A DNA stretch of 64,000 nt from Mugil cephalus (GCF_022458985.1 NC_061771.1:29686322-29750321); one strand, 5' to 3'; shown: positions 25,775 through 37,933, numbered from the stretch's first letter. Numbers and translations: made by a program. The notes: generated by a model not told the origin, from the sequence alone.

Positions 25775-27375
25775 CTATTTCACTTTTATCAACTCACAGT
25801 GTCTCCAACATTAAAAGGTAACCAAGTCCAGCATAGAGAGGCTGAGTGAATGTGGTCTTGACTCTGTGGAGGAGAGTCATGGTTTCAGAGACGCTGTAGA
25901 AAGACAGAAGACCTGCTCTGTGATCCAGGTACACTCCTACTCTGGAGGAACCAGGACCTGAGACGGGAGTTTTGACTTTGTTGTGGATAAATATGTAACT
26001 GTTTGTGTCACAACATAATGACCAAGATTTGTCATTGAATCCAAATCTACATTCATGTGACCTCCCTGCTCTGCTGATATTCTTGTATGCGACTGCTACA
26101 TAAACTCCTCCTCCTCTCCACTCCACCTCCCAGTAACAACGTCCAGTCAGACTCTCTCTACTCAGGACCTGCCACCAAACAATGAATCTGTCTGGATGAT
26201 CAAATAGACTGAGGTTGTTTCTTACTTTACTTTTTCTGTTTCCCCTCGATAATAACATACGTTTGTGTGCTGTTGGATCCGTGTGATTTTTACATGAATA
26301 TTTCCAAATTTATCTCTGGCTTTGGCTCTGGTTTTGCAGTAAAACATTTCCACTTCATCACTGTCACTAGATGTTTGTCCATTCCTCTCAGATGTCCTGT
26401 AGTTTCTCTCTGGTCTCTGTCAGCTTTCCACCCATCAAAGTTCCCAAGGACGAATCTTGATGCTGGATGAGTGTGTTTGACTCACTGGTGTGGCAGTGGG
26501 GGTAGTTTGTGTAGAAACTGTTGTGATCCTCTTGTTTAAGACTGCTTCACTCGAGCCTTTCCTCTCCAGCTCGTGATCTGCTGCTCCCCGCTTCTTTTCT
26601 CACATCTTTGACTCGACTCTCTTCATTTTCCTCGGGTTTTGACCACTGCTCCCACATCAGAGCTTCCTTTTCTGAGGAACGGGTCATCTCAGTGACGATC
26701 TCCCGACTTCCACCACTGTTTTATCAGCAAGTGAGCCATGGCCTTCACTCCTGTCTAACACTCCACGTCTTGCCCTCTCTCCTGATCTCGCTGGATGTTT
26801 CTAGCATCACCTCCACCTCTTCTGCTTCTCAGTCCTTTCTGCTGACTATCTGTGTCGTGGCCTTTATGTTCATCACAAGCAGAGATAACAGATACTCTTC
26901 TGATCATACACAGACATCTCCCTCATCTTATCATGACAGAGCGATTTCTTCCTGAGCTTCTTGGAGGGCTCCCCACTTGTGTTTCTTGAATGAGCTACAT
27001 CATAGTGAGTTGGAGGTGTTTTCTCACAGTAAGAACCAACAGACCTCAGGACTTTTAAAGCTTTCACTTCCTTCCCATGCAGAATCACAGGCCACTCTTC
27101 AGTCCAGCATAGCAGTGATCAGCTGGACAGCTTGGAGTCCATCTTCTTCAGCTGCTCCCACTAACCCCGCTAACATGTGTTTTTCCCCCGACAGGCCTCG
27201 TATGAAAGTCTTTCCTTGCACTGAGGGCACTTAAATTCCCTTCTGGTCTTCTTCATCCCTGCTTTTAATACAGTTCATGCAGTAATTGTGTCCACAGGGA
27301 ATAGACACAGATCCTTCAGTGGGTCCGACAGATGCCAAGAAAGGTTCTCTTCCACTGAACTCCTTTCTGCTCCAT
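25775..27375 (-). CDS. TRIM E3 ubiquitin ligase-like (copy 2), broken frame
   Basis: Tandem duplicate of the TRIM gene at 15860-17555, with homology from about 25685 to 28235. A start codon is visible at 27375 (MEQKGVQ), and the PRY-SPRY is open for about 154 codons (NNLSLFDHPDRF, YWEVEWRGGGVYVAVAYKN, DHRAGLLSFYSVSETM, then TFTQPLYAGLG). RING, B-box (ICYLC) and coiled-coil parts can be traced but are cut by many single-base losses, giving a total about 95 bp shorter than copy 1. The SPRY differs from copy 1 at several residues, so these are paralogues rather than one locus assembled twice. Expected role is as for copy 1. Confidence 0.82.
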
Positions 27376-28235
27376 TTCACCTCTCAGTGTCGACGACCCG
27401 TGTGAGTTTCTGTTTGCTAGAAGGAAATCTAGTCTGGCTCTGATCGAACAACATGTGTTGTACATGAAGGGCCCGTCACTCTCACACTTCACCACATGCT
27501 GCTTAAAAACCCATCTTTAATGTAGAGATCTAAAGGGAGGGAACAAGGGACTGAGGAATATGAGTGGAGCTCTCCAGGAAAGGGATGAGTTATCAGACCG
27601 ACTTGTTCCAGGAAGAGGGGCAACGACAAAACAATCACATAAAATCCACATCATCATGGGCATGACGGGGCCCCAGACGTGTTACTTACACACACATTGC
27701 CTTATTATCCTGACATTTTATTCACTGTGCTGAACAACCAGAGTCCTGAAGGATTTTCCACGTTAACGTCGAACGTTTAAAGGGGCCAATGTAAAACTCT
27801 TGATTTGATCTGATTTCCTGATCTGAAGATGACCACCATCAGTCAGGTAAATAACTACAGTGAATAAAACGGTCAGAGCCTATTACTTGTTTAGTAGCTG
27901 CATGGAGAACTCTTCACTTCACAGCAGAAAAGAAAAATTTTAGAGCAGAATAGCTGCAGTTTGAAATCGATCAACAGTTCATCATAAACTAAACACGTGA
28001 CAAAGAAGGAGGGACTGTGTTTATTTCCTGGTCGGCAGTATGAAGGAAGTCTTTATTTGTTCTAATTTGACAATTTTAGTGATTTGGTGGTTGAAAATGT
28101 GATTTATCCTTTACTGTTTATTTTATTTCTATGTTTAAAATTTTAATCAAAGCTTAAATGAACCACTGAGCCACAGCAAACAAATCAAATCAACCAGGCC
28201 AAAGTCTGAAATCATGACACTTTAGATAAAAAAAA
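27376..28235. other. TRIM copy 2 upstream region
   Basis: Homologous to 17556-18330, including the AAACACGTGAC E-box near 27993. Ends in an A-rich run at 28230-28242. Confidence 0.5.
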
Positions 28236-28502
28236 AAAAAACGAACTGATTTCTTTGTTTTCTTTCTGATAATTTGAATATCTAGGAATGAAGCTGTATC
28301 AACCTTTGTTGTATCTTAAAGAAACGTAATACCCTGAACTGGATTTTCTTTGTTTTCCTGGATGTTTAAATTTGTAGGAGGCAATACGGTCTTTTTCTTG
28401 CCTCTCCAATTATCTTCATAAATGAAAAACTATAAATTAATTTTTGACAGTGGAACCTGTCTGGCGCCAACGTTGATATTTTGTGTGTTGGAGGAGAACT
28501 GA

Positions 28503-28690
28503 TTAAAAAAAAAACAAAGAGCCCCGTAAAAACACAGGCCTTTCCCTCGGCCACATCCCCACCTTCAGAAGACACAACAGGAAGAGCCACATCATCCATA
28601 GGGAGCCTACGGGTCTCTTGGCCGGGACAGCTGACATGGCGTTGCTTCGGCCTGTGTCCGAGGCATCTGGTCGCGTGTTGAACGAGCCTT
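28503..28690 (-). CDS. Candidate first exon with signal peptide
   Basis: A minus-strand open frame contains MSAVPAKRPVGSLW followed by the hydrophobic MMWLFLLCLLK, then a possible donor (GAAG|GTGGGG near 28552). Upstream, at 28820-28850, two TGACGT elements lie in a GC-richer patch. This would suit a first exon of a secreted or membrane protein, but no downstream exon was recognised and the product is unknown. It may be chance. Confidence 0.2.
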
Positions 28691-29009
28691 GAGCTCCATG
28701 ACAACGTGCGGCTGCAGAGATCCGGTTCCCTCCTTCCTCGTGGCATGGGGCCCTTTGTCCTGAATGAGAGAGGATTTTGAAGGCCATCACCCGAGAGCCT
28801 CTATCTAAACCTCGCTCCCGCCGTGACGTTACGCATCCCCTGACGTATTTCCAAGCAATAAACTCGTTAAATTTTATGACATTAGACTTTGACAACATAT
28901 AAAAAGACTTACATCTTGATTGAACTTTTAAAACAAGACTGGATCCGACTTGAATCCACATGTTGAAAAAGGCTTAATCAATTTATTTCACATCAGTGAA
29001 CAACTCAAC

Positions 29010-29075
29010 CCTCCTCCTCCTCCCCCTCCTCCTCCTCCCCCTCCTCCTCCTCCTCCTCTCTCTCATTCTCTCTGT
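29010..29075. repeat. (CTC)n microsatellite
   Basis: Run of CTC/CCT units with CCCC interruptions, grading into CT-rich sequence. Confidence 0.9.
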
Positions 29076-30376
29076 TCGTGTCTCGCCTGTGTGTGAGCTA
29101 CAGTTTCAGCAAAGAAACCAAACAAAAAAATCGCTTAATAGAAATTTATATCAAGATAAATTTTATTCGGCTACAAAAACTATGAACTGGTCAACATAAA
29201 ACCAATTCCAATACGAATTGTTACTCCCAGCTTCACCTAGAATAAACACCTGTAATAAAAAATTTAAATCTTGGTCGCTTATTAATAATGAAAACATTTA
29301 GGCAGTTTTTCATTCATCAGCTTATTTGTGCATTACATTTACAAATCTTGTACTGTTTGTAATTGATGACTAAAAACCAAAATGCCAATTTGCGTTTTTT
29401 AAATAACCAACGCCACAGCAGATTCAATTATAGAGGCCAGATACCTGGGTGGCAGAGAAAGCAATATTCCCTACATTTAAAAATATCATAGATATTTTAA
29501 GCTTTGATTAAGAATAAAAAAATAGTACACGAAATAAATACAGTAACTTAAACCAATGTTATTGTAATACTCGGCTCATTGAATCAGTTATTCAGTTGTG
29601 TTTTCTGTAATTGATGATTAAAATCCAGCAGGGTCAGTATTGACAACACAGTGACACAGCACCGATACAGTATCAAACACGTTTGAGTAATGGCCGCAAC
29701 GCTTTTATTATTTTAGTTTACAGATCTTTATCAGAAAATACCAGCCATGTTTGAGGGAAGCAAAGGAGAACAGTTTGTGTCTGATCTGGGAAAAAAGGGG
29801 CAAATTAACGTTAGAGGATGGACTAAAACAAAGTGTAAAGCCTGTGTGGGGTTTTACAACAATATCGTTGTCCGCTGCTTTCTCACTTTCTGCTCTTATC
29901 CTGCGGGTTTAAATAGAACGAACGTCTTTCAGATTCCTGCTTGTTCAGGATCACCTCCTTATCATGAAGTATTTAAATGCATGAGAAAGAGATATAACAG
30001 GACACGCATACTTCCACACTTTATTTCTATTTAAATTGATGAGTCAGCTTGAACACACCAGCGAAACAACTAAAGTAACAACAACACATAGGCCATAAGT
30101 GCCGTACATCCGTTAAAGCATCTTAGTGGAAAATCCATGAAAAGCTGCAAAGAAAGAATGAATGAATGAAAGAAAAGAAATGAAAGCTTCATTTCAAACA
30201 TGTAATGGCCAAAAAACACAACAAGAAATAAAACTTGAATAATTTTTTACTGAACAGTTTGAAATGACAGGAAGAAATTTGCTAATTTGATCCTATACCT
30301 TCTCCATTTAAATTTACTTCCGCGTTCTGGCTCACAAAAAGTCAACGGGTTTTTTGTGTGTTTCAAATAGTCGTCA
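29076..30376. other. Intergenic, nothing recognised
   Basis: AT-rich. A 95-codon plus-strand frame at 29747-30034 (starts MFEGSKGEQFVSDLG) has no known motif and is not called as a gene. Confidence 0.4.
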
Positions 30377-30458
30377 TCACTTCCCGGTGTGAGGGACCTC
30401 TTCAGGCTGTGGGGGTGTCCTCATTGGGGCCCAGGCTACGATGTCCACATGGATCTGT
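30377..30458 (-). CDS. Candidate terminal exon, unknown gene
   Basis: On the minus strand a pyrimidine-rich acceptor (TGTCTGCTCCCCAG) precedes 82 bases that read QIHVDIVAWAPMRTPPQPEE then VPHTGK and a TGA stop. The frame is clean, the composition coding-like, and the exon sits alone in AT-rich DNA. I do not recognise the protein, and no other exon of it was found. Confidence 0.4.
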
Positions 30459-31998
30459 CTGGGGAGCAGACATAGTACAATTGGCATTAGGGATTAGATC
30501 ATTTAGATTAATTTAACTTTATTAGTGCACTTTGCTCATAAAACCTCGGTATCATCTGTTGTTAACAGACCCAAGTCATGAGAGTTAAGGGGACACTCAG
30601 AGTGCTCCTGATATGTCCACCACCCACCAGTCTTTTAAAACCTTACAAACTACTTGAATTTTAAATCTTCAAGAAAACTTAACAAGTCCAGTTGTCCTTG
30701 TTTTAGCTTTGTTTTAAAGTTCACCGGCTCCACAGAACAGTGGAGTCTTCAGTCCATTACAATGACTTAACATCTACCAGGTTACAACACAAAGACACGC
30801 GTTAACAACCTCCATCACTACATCTATACTGCTGAGGGGCACACACAACACACAATCCAACTGGTCAGTCTTCTCTGTAAAATGCAGAGATATTTAATTA
30901 AGGGAACCCCGAAGTCCCAGTGACCCTCCAGGTTAAAAAGAGCATGTAGAAACTGACCCTGTCACTCTGTGGGTTCATCAGTCTTCACCGACACTGATAC
31001 ACGAAAGCCAGCCCAAAGGGAGTCATCCCAGGGCGATGACCACAGTATTGCAAGCGTCATTTAAAGGCCACAAACCACAGGACATAGACACAGACATTAC
31101 ACAATGTTCCTCATTTTGAAAAATCCATCTGAATCATTTCAGCTGCGTTGCATCATCAGATGCTAAGCCACCCTCAATCTAAACTGCAGAATGGTCGATA
31201 CTAACTCAGTCTAACACATTTATTTTGTGTGTTCACACATAAATAGACATTTAGTCATCACTGAAGTCATTCTAAAGGCCCGCTGAGTTTCATAATTTAA
31301 AAAAGAACACAGCTTTATTTAAAATTCAGTGTTTTCTCACACAGGCTTAATAAAAGATGGACGGACACCGACTCTGAACTGGAGCCCAAAGTGTAATAGC
31401 CCAAAAATAAAACCACTGAGGGTCATTGGGTTAAATCCCCTTCACAACCTTCAACAAACTTCTCATCAAACCTGAGTCACGGTTTTCCCTCAGTCCTTAT
31501 GATGCCATTGGTCACATTCACTTCCTTTTCACAGTTGTTGCTAAGAAGGAGATGTTGAGCCTCAAAGACAAGAACGTTTGAGGAGAGTCTGGTTTCCCTA
31601 CATGTAGGTCCCATGACTGACAAGCCGCTGGTGAGGCATCGCGCAACCACCGAGCCACAAGATCCCACACAGATGGATGAACTGGTTCCTCAGAGGGTTT
31701 CGGAGCCTGTCCCGAAACCGGAAGGGAACTTGGTGAGAAACCCCAGTCAAACATTTTACACACTCAGTCATATAATTATCGGTCCACATCAGAGCCACTT
31801 TGTGTGGGTCAAAGGTGGACTTGCTCTGTGACATAGGCCGACCCATTAATACCTCATGAGGCCCTTTGTCCTGTTTGGATTGAAGTACTATACCCTCATG
31901 CCCGGAGGGAAAATAAGATGAGAAAGTAGGGGGGGGTCAACCACTGGCTTACCAAATCTGTGGCGGCCGTCGGTCTGTCCAGCTGACCTTGTAGACCA
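30459..31998. other. Intergenic with possible tRNA-like SINE
   Basis: Near 31560-31700 the minus strand has a tRNA-like block (TGGCTCGGTGG, then a CATGGGACC segment) that may be a degraded SINE head. No gene is recognised in the rest. Confidence 0.3.
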
Positions 31999-33014
31999 CA
32001 GTCAAACAACGGCCCGCGGCCGGACCGCCCGTTGGGTCATTTAATCCGCCGGGATAAATTTCTGATATGTCAAAAAAAGAAGCGAGTCCTTGCAATTTCA
32101 TATTAAAAGTTGTGATTTTTAAAAAAATACAACCAAATGCTCCCTCCGGCCGCTAGAGGGCATAAATGTGTAAAAGCGCTCACGTCAAGCATGCGGCACG
32201 ACACAGTTAGATCAAAAAATAAATAAACAAATTCGCACGTGATGTGTCCAGAAAAAAACGGCAAACTTGCCTTCACCACACCACAACTAAACAAGTTATC
32301 GGGCAACACCCCTTCTCCCAAATTGCACTGTCAAAAAAAAGAAGAGTGGACACGGGGTGCAGAGTTTCCAGGAGAAATGGACCGAGAATATTTATTCACA
32401 GAATGAATGCAAAACCAGTGTGCTTGGTATGTAATCAGCAGTGCAGTTTCAAAGAGTTTAATAATTCGGGGCCACCATCATAAAGACAATATGTCATATA
32501 AAGACAATTTAATATTGTGCAGTATATTCTCACTCAGTAGGCCCCAGCCTAGTATTTGATCTATGTAGTCTAATCCTAATGCCCATGCACTGCTATAACT
32601 TTTTATTATTTAATTATTTTATTTTATTTTGTATTTATTTTTTCCCTTATTCAAAGCAATGACAATTAAGGCGAAAATATTTTTATTATAGCTCCACTTG
32701 AGTTGTTAGTGTGGTATTGGTTCAGTGTAAAACTGCTTCACTCAACTGTTAAAATAAAACCCGTTGTAACACATTCACGCCAAAAAAATGAAAAATCATT
32801 TTTTTCCATTGGTTTGAATAAAAAGTGTTGTCTTAGAAAAGATCCTTGTCATCTGTATTAAAATGTTTGGTAGGCACAAATGTAGGCTGAATGATAAAAG
32901 CATAGTACTGAAACAAAGCTAAATTTGGGGTTGACATTCTTTTACTGATCCGGCCCACCTGAGAACAAAAGTCTGGATCCGGCCCCCAGAGCCAAACTGA
33001 GTTTGACATGCCTG
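31999..33014. mobile_element. Non-autonomous hAT element with 8-bp duplication
   Basis: The element begins CAGTCAAAC and ends with the inverted form of CAGGCATGTCAAACTCAG, and both sides carry the GGCCGGATCC-like subterminal repeats of a common fish hAT family. It is flanked by GTAGACCA (31991-31998) and GTAGACCC (33015-33022), an 8-bp target duplication with one mismatch. Inside, on the plus strand (about 32331-32460), KKRRVDTGCRVSRRNG and AKPVCLVCNQQ recall the BED-finger N-terminus of the matching transposase. The catalytic part is missing. Confidence 0.8.
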
Positions 33015-33254
33015 GTAGACCCAAACGCTGTCCACAGGTCCAACTGGAGTTTTTAGCAGATGGGTCCGCGCTGGACCTCGATGCCCAGATCCTGGGTGTG
33101 GAATAATACCTGGCTGATTGAAAGCGTCTGCTGCTGTCATTTTATGGCATCTTCATGTTTTTCTGATTAGCCGTGGGATTCCAGCGCCTTGATGCCCAAT
33201 GTTCCAAGATTCAAACTTTTTTTTTTGCACAAGGTGCAGTGTGCTTCATAAATA

Positions 33255-34771
33255 CACTGTGTTCCAAATTATTTTGCAAATGATATTTGTCTCAGATTTT
33301 CCTAAATAGTCAATGCAAATGACAGTCGGCATAATTTTCACGTCATCAACCGTTAGTTTAATGAATTCTAATGTTACTGAACAAACCCCCCAAATGACAA
33401 CAGTATTTTCAAACATGACAAACTTAAAATGCACTGTTCCAAATTATCACGCACAGCAGATTTTTTTATCACATTTTACAGGTTGTTAAGAACTGAAAAT
33501 GCTCATCTTTTGAATCTGCAGCATTAGGGTCATATTTACTGAAAGCAAAAGCTATTTCAATCAAAAACATCTCAACATGTGGAGTTCCATTTTAACATAG
33601 GACCCCTTATTTTATAGCAGCTTCACATTCTTGCATCCGTTGACCTTGTGAGTTTTTGGAGGGTTTCTGCTTGAATTTCTTTGCAGGATGTCAGAATAGC
33701 CTCCCAGAGCTGCTGTTTGGATTGAGGATGCTCCAAAGGTTCTCAATAGGGTTGAGGTCAGGGGAGGACGGGGGCCACGCCATGAGTTTCTCTGCTTTTA
33801 TGCCCATAGCAGCCGATGATGCAGCGTGAGATGGTGCGTTGTCATGCATGAAGGTGATTTTGTTACGGAAAGTACGGTTCTTGTTTTTGTAGCATGAAAG
33901 AAAGTGGTCAGTCAGAAACTCCACATACTTTACAGACGTCATTTTCACACCTTCAGGGACCCTAAAGAGTCCGACCAGCTCTCTCCCCATGATTCCGGCC
34001 CAAAACATGACTCCACCACCTCCTTGCTGACGTGGCAGCCTTGTTGAGACGTGGTGGCCGTCCACCAACCATCCACTACTCCATCCATCTGGTCCATCCA
34101 GGGTTGCACGGCACTCGTCAGTGAACAAGACTGTTTGAAAATGAGTCTTGTTGTATTTCTGGGCCCACTGCAGCCGTTTCTGCTTGTGAGCATTGTTTAG
34201 GGGCGGCCGGATAGAAGGTTTACGCATAACTGCAAGCCTCTGGAGGATCCTCCACCTTGATGTTCGTGGGACTCCAGAGGCACCAGCAGCTTCAAATATC
34301 TGTTTGCTACTTTGTAACGGCATTTTAGCAGCTGCTCTCTTGATCCCATGCATCTGTCTGGCAGAAACCTTCCTCATCGTGCCTTTATCTGCACGAACCC
34401 GTGTGTGCTCTGAATCAGCCACAAATCTCTTAACAGTACGATGATCACACTTAAGTTTTCCTGAAAGATCTAAGGTTTTCATACCTTGTCCAAGGGACTG
34501 AACTTTTTCACGCTTTTCGGCAGCAGAGAGATCCTTCTTCTTTCCTATATTGCTTGGAAATGGTGATCTGCTTAATAATGTGGAACGCCCTTAAGTAGTT
34601 TTTACTTAAATAGACTCATCCAGCAAACTAATTATCACAGGTGTCTGAGATTGATCTCAGTGATCCAAAGAGCCATGCGACACAATACCATCCATGAGTT
34701 TGATTGAAAAACAAAACATGTAATCGTTATGACACTTAAATACAATTTGCATAATAATTTGGAACACAGTG
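33255..34771 (-). mobile_element. Tc1/mariner element, copy B
   Basis: Terminal repeats CACTGTGTTCCAAATTATT and its inverse, with TA to the left. The minus-strand transposase is open for 263 codons (33691-34482): helix-turn-helix part (DHRTVKRF, MRKPSIRPPLNN), then LFTDECRATLDGPDGW, GGGGVMFWAGIMG, MHDNAPSHAA and [15 protein letters not shown]. In both copies there are 32 residues between the second Asp and the Glu, whereas classical Tc1 has 34. About 37 bases after the Glu motif are deleted relative to copy A (near 33722), which removes the normal C-terminus. The upstream ATG seen in copy A is altered. Confidence 0.82.
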
Positions 34772-34859
34772 TTTTTCCATCCACCGGCTTTAAACGTGCT
34801 TTAAATTCTTGGTTCTGGAGCCATAAATCATTGAATTTACATTTTAGTGTTAACATACA

Positions 34860-35205
34860 AATCAGATTAATGCTAGTAGATGGACGCTAGCATATGGATG
34901 CTAACAGATGAATGCTAACAGATGAACGTTAACCTACGGATGCTAACATGGATGCTAAGAGGCAGATGCTAACCCGGATGCTAACAGAAGAATGCTATCA
35001 GATGAAGGCTAACAGACCAATGCTAACAGATGAATTAATAAACATACAAATCAGTTGAATGCTAACACGGATGCTAACAGGCGGATTCCAATCCAGATGC
35101 TAACAGACGAATGCTAACAGGCGGATGTTAACAAAAGGACACTAATACACGAATGCTAACCAGATGCTTATTCAGAATGCTATCAGATTAAAGCAAAAAA
35201 GCGAA
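34860..35205. repeat. ATGCTAAC minisatellite, copy B
   Basis: Shorter version of the array at 23540-24415, sharing the first modules and their order, then truncated by the assembly gap. Confidence 0.8.
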
Positions 35206-35213
35206 ACAACAGA

Positions 35214-35713
35214 NNNNNNNNNNNNNNNNNNNNNNNNNNNNNNNNNNNNNNNNNNNNNNNNNNNNNNNNNNNNNNNNNNNNNNNNNNNNNNNNNNNNNNN
35301 NNNNNNNNNNNNNNNNNNNNNNNNNNNNNNNNNNNNNNNNNNNNNNNNNNNNNNNNNNNNNNNNNNNNNNNNNNNNNNNNNNNNNNNNNNNNNNNNNNNN
35401 NNNNNNNNNNNNNNNNNNNNNNNNNNNNNNNNNNNNNNNNNNNNNNNNNNNNNNNNNNNNNNNNNNNNNNNNNNNNNNNNNNNNNNNNNNNNNNNNNNNN
35501 NNNNNNNNNNNNNNNNNNNNNNNNNNNNNNNNNNNNNNNNNNNNNNNNNNNNNNNNNNNNNNNNNNNNNNNNNNNNNNNNNNNNNNNNNNNNNNNNNNNN
35601 NNNNNNNNNNNNNNNNNNNNNNNNNNNNNNNNNNNNNNNNNNNNNNNNNNNNNNNNNNNNNNNNNNNNNNNNNNNNNNNNNNNNNNNNNNNNNNNNNNNN
35701 NNNNNNNNNNNNN
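35214..35713. other. Assembly gap (500 N)
   Basis: Exactly 500 unknown bases, a conventional placeholder, so the true size is unknown. It lies at the junction of two duplicated regions (end of unit B, start of duplicate C), a common cause of assembly breaks. Confidence 0.99.
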
Positions 35714-36454
35714 GTTCCTGCCTGAGTGTAGCCTGGTACAATAAACCCATATAGGGGAAAAAAGTCTTAAATTTACATGAAAAAATATGTACATCAGTTG
35801 CACATATTAAAGTTATGTTTACCCAAACTTCTTTGTGTTTAGTATACTCAATTTTTATTTGTCTGAATAAATTTTTTTCATAGATTTATACTGTTTCCTT
35901 CATTTCATGTTCATGAAACTAACCAATGTTAAACTGACATGACTTCTGTGTATATAGTATGTTTAGTTACTCTATGCAAATCAACATGACTTTTTATTTT
36001 TATTTTAGTGTATTCAGTTAGCATCTTTGAAACCAATATGTTTTTTATATAAAGTATGCATACTTTGTCTGTCCATCCTACATAACATTAAACCATTTCT
36101 GTACATGAATCCACTAAAATAAATGAATGCAGCCAAACCAATGACCAAAATTACTAACATGAAGTTTTCTAAATAAATGAGGCCATGGAGAACAACATTA
36201 TTTTCAACTAGAGATGGGTGGATGAAGCCTCATGAAGCTTCTGGTGCTTCTTCCTGATTGTACCCAAAAAAGATTTGAAGCTTCCAGTGACATCTAGTGG
36301 CCAGCTGCGTTTATAGCAGCCACCAACTTCCAAACCATTCACACATCAGTCAAGTCACTCTTAAGCAGCTGTGTCAACAGTTTGTGAAGTGACTTATTAC
36401 TTGAAACTTGATTTATATATGAATTATTTTTGCTGTGAAGTGAGATGACAAGTA

Positions 36455-37933
36455 CATTATTTACAATAAGTTTGGGATATTGTTATTTACATGAGTGCTT
36501 TTCCTATTTGGTCTGAATTTTAATGAAATTAGTAAAAGTTCCTTTTGATATTACTAATAATGAATGAGAAGAAACACCATTTTCATTAGTTTAATATGTA
36601 TTACCCCAAAAATGCAGACAATAACAAGGATAGCCCCAAATAACAAAAATTGACAATGTCAGTAGCAGGTGTTTCCACCATTTGCAGCAATGAATGAGCT
36701 TGACAGTGACGTCTCATGCTCCTCACTAGCGTCATGATGTTGTTCTGAGGCAATGCGTTCCATCCTTCCACAAGTGCTACACGCAGTTCTCCCAGGTCAC
36801 ATAGGGGTGGGGTACTATCATCCAGTCTCTGCTTCTGCTGGTCCCAGACGTGCTCTGTGGGGTTCAGGTCAGGGGACATTGCTGGTGATACCACATGAAA
36901 CACTCTGACTTCCTGAAGTCGAGCTGTGACAATTCTGGCACGATGTGGTGGAGCATTATTATCCATGAACAGAAAGTTGGGGGTGTGCTGGTGCAATTGG
37001 GGGACGATGATGGGTTCTATGATGTCTCTGAGGTAAGAACGTGCAGTGACTGAGCCATCTGCAATAACCAAATCTGTTTTGCGCTGACTGGTGATGCCTG
37101 CCCAGACTGTTGCACCTCTTCCACCAAAGCGAACCCTGGGGACCATTTTGACCTCGGCGTATCGCTCACCTCGCCTTCTCCAGCAACGCTGATGACCATC
37201 CTTTCTGTGCACGGTGACCTGACACTCATCAGTAAACAGGACCGTACACCACTGCTGCATTGTCCAGGTCACACGGTCTTGTGTCCGCTGCAAACATCTT
37301 GGCGGTGGAGTCACCTGCAAGTCCACCAAAGCTGTGGAGTTGGTTGCGAATGGTTTGTCTGGAAACCCTAGTACCCCTCACATCTTGTAAACAGGCCTGC
37401 AGCTGTGTGGCAGTTGCAAAACGATGTCTGAGTGCATAGGTCCTTAGGTACTGGTCATCGTTGTGGTCTGTCACTCATGGGGCTCCACTCCTGGGTCTGT
37501 CACGAACTCTGCCAGTAGTTCTGTGTCTTGATGCAAGTCTGCTGATGACACTTTGAGACACACCAAGTTCACGAGCAACATCTGACTGCCTGCCACTGAC
37601 CCGAAGGCGTGCTATGGCCAGGTGGCGCTGCTCGTCCGTTAAGTGACGTCGTGTGTTCATGACATTTTTGAATGATGAACTTGGAATGACTTACTGACAA
37701 TACGAGCTTTTTATACCCACAGAATGTTGAAATTGATGCTACATTGAAAAGGGTTGTCTTTTAGTTTTTTGGCATTGGGCCCAATACGTAAGGCACACTG
37801 TACACAGTGAGACCATTACGTGTCTGTCACCCCAATACAGTTGCCTCCCCATCCCAAAAATCTCTGGAGTAAAACAAATACTGTATATATGAAATCCACT
37901 GAGTCTCTCACAATATCCCTAACTTATTGTGAG
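36455..37933 (-). mobile_element. Tc1-like element, present only in copy C
   Basis: Inverted ends ACAATAAGTTTGGGATATTG and, inverted, CACAATAAGTTAGGGATATT, each next to a TA (36453-36454 and 37934-37935). The matching site in copy D (about 56225-56265) lacks the element and holds about 40 other bases. The coding region is on the minus strand. Confidence 0.8.
36601..37660 (-). pseudogene. Tc1 transposase with Asp-to-Asn change
   Basis: Starts MNTRRHLTDEQRHLAIARLR at 37660, with two helix-turn-helix units ([26 protein letters not shown]), then LFTDEC, the [11 protein letters not shown] sheet, [12 protein letters not shown] and [16 protein letters not shown]. Family members I recall read MDDNAPPH at the second catalytic position. 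Here the Asp aligned with the catalytic residue is Asn, with 34 residues to the Glu. One or two frame changes occur between about 37250 and 37475. The copy is therefore probably inactive for two reasons. Confidence 0.78.

Larger units (their letters stand above)
33015..35213. repeat. Duplicated unit B (Tc1 plus minisatellite)
   Basis: Second copy of 21651-24412 in the same orientation, running up to the N gap. Its left edge coincides with the right target duplication of the hAT element. It is cleaner in frame than copy A. Confidence 0.75.

Noticed and set aside
28996-29199. Leu/Pro-rich frame resembling a signal peptide
   Set aside because: It is created by a CTC microsatellite.
29747-30034. 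95-codon frame starting MFEGSKGEQF as a possible gene
   Set aside because: No motif, splice context or homologue was recognised. Length alone is weak evidence in AT-rich DNA.
31560-31700. tRNA gene on the minus strand
   Set aside because: The A-box-like block is degraded and no cloverleaf folds. At most it is a SINE head.
35164-35803. Open frames of about 200 residues across the N gap
   Set aside because: They consist of unknown bases translated as X and say nothing about coding.
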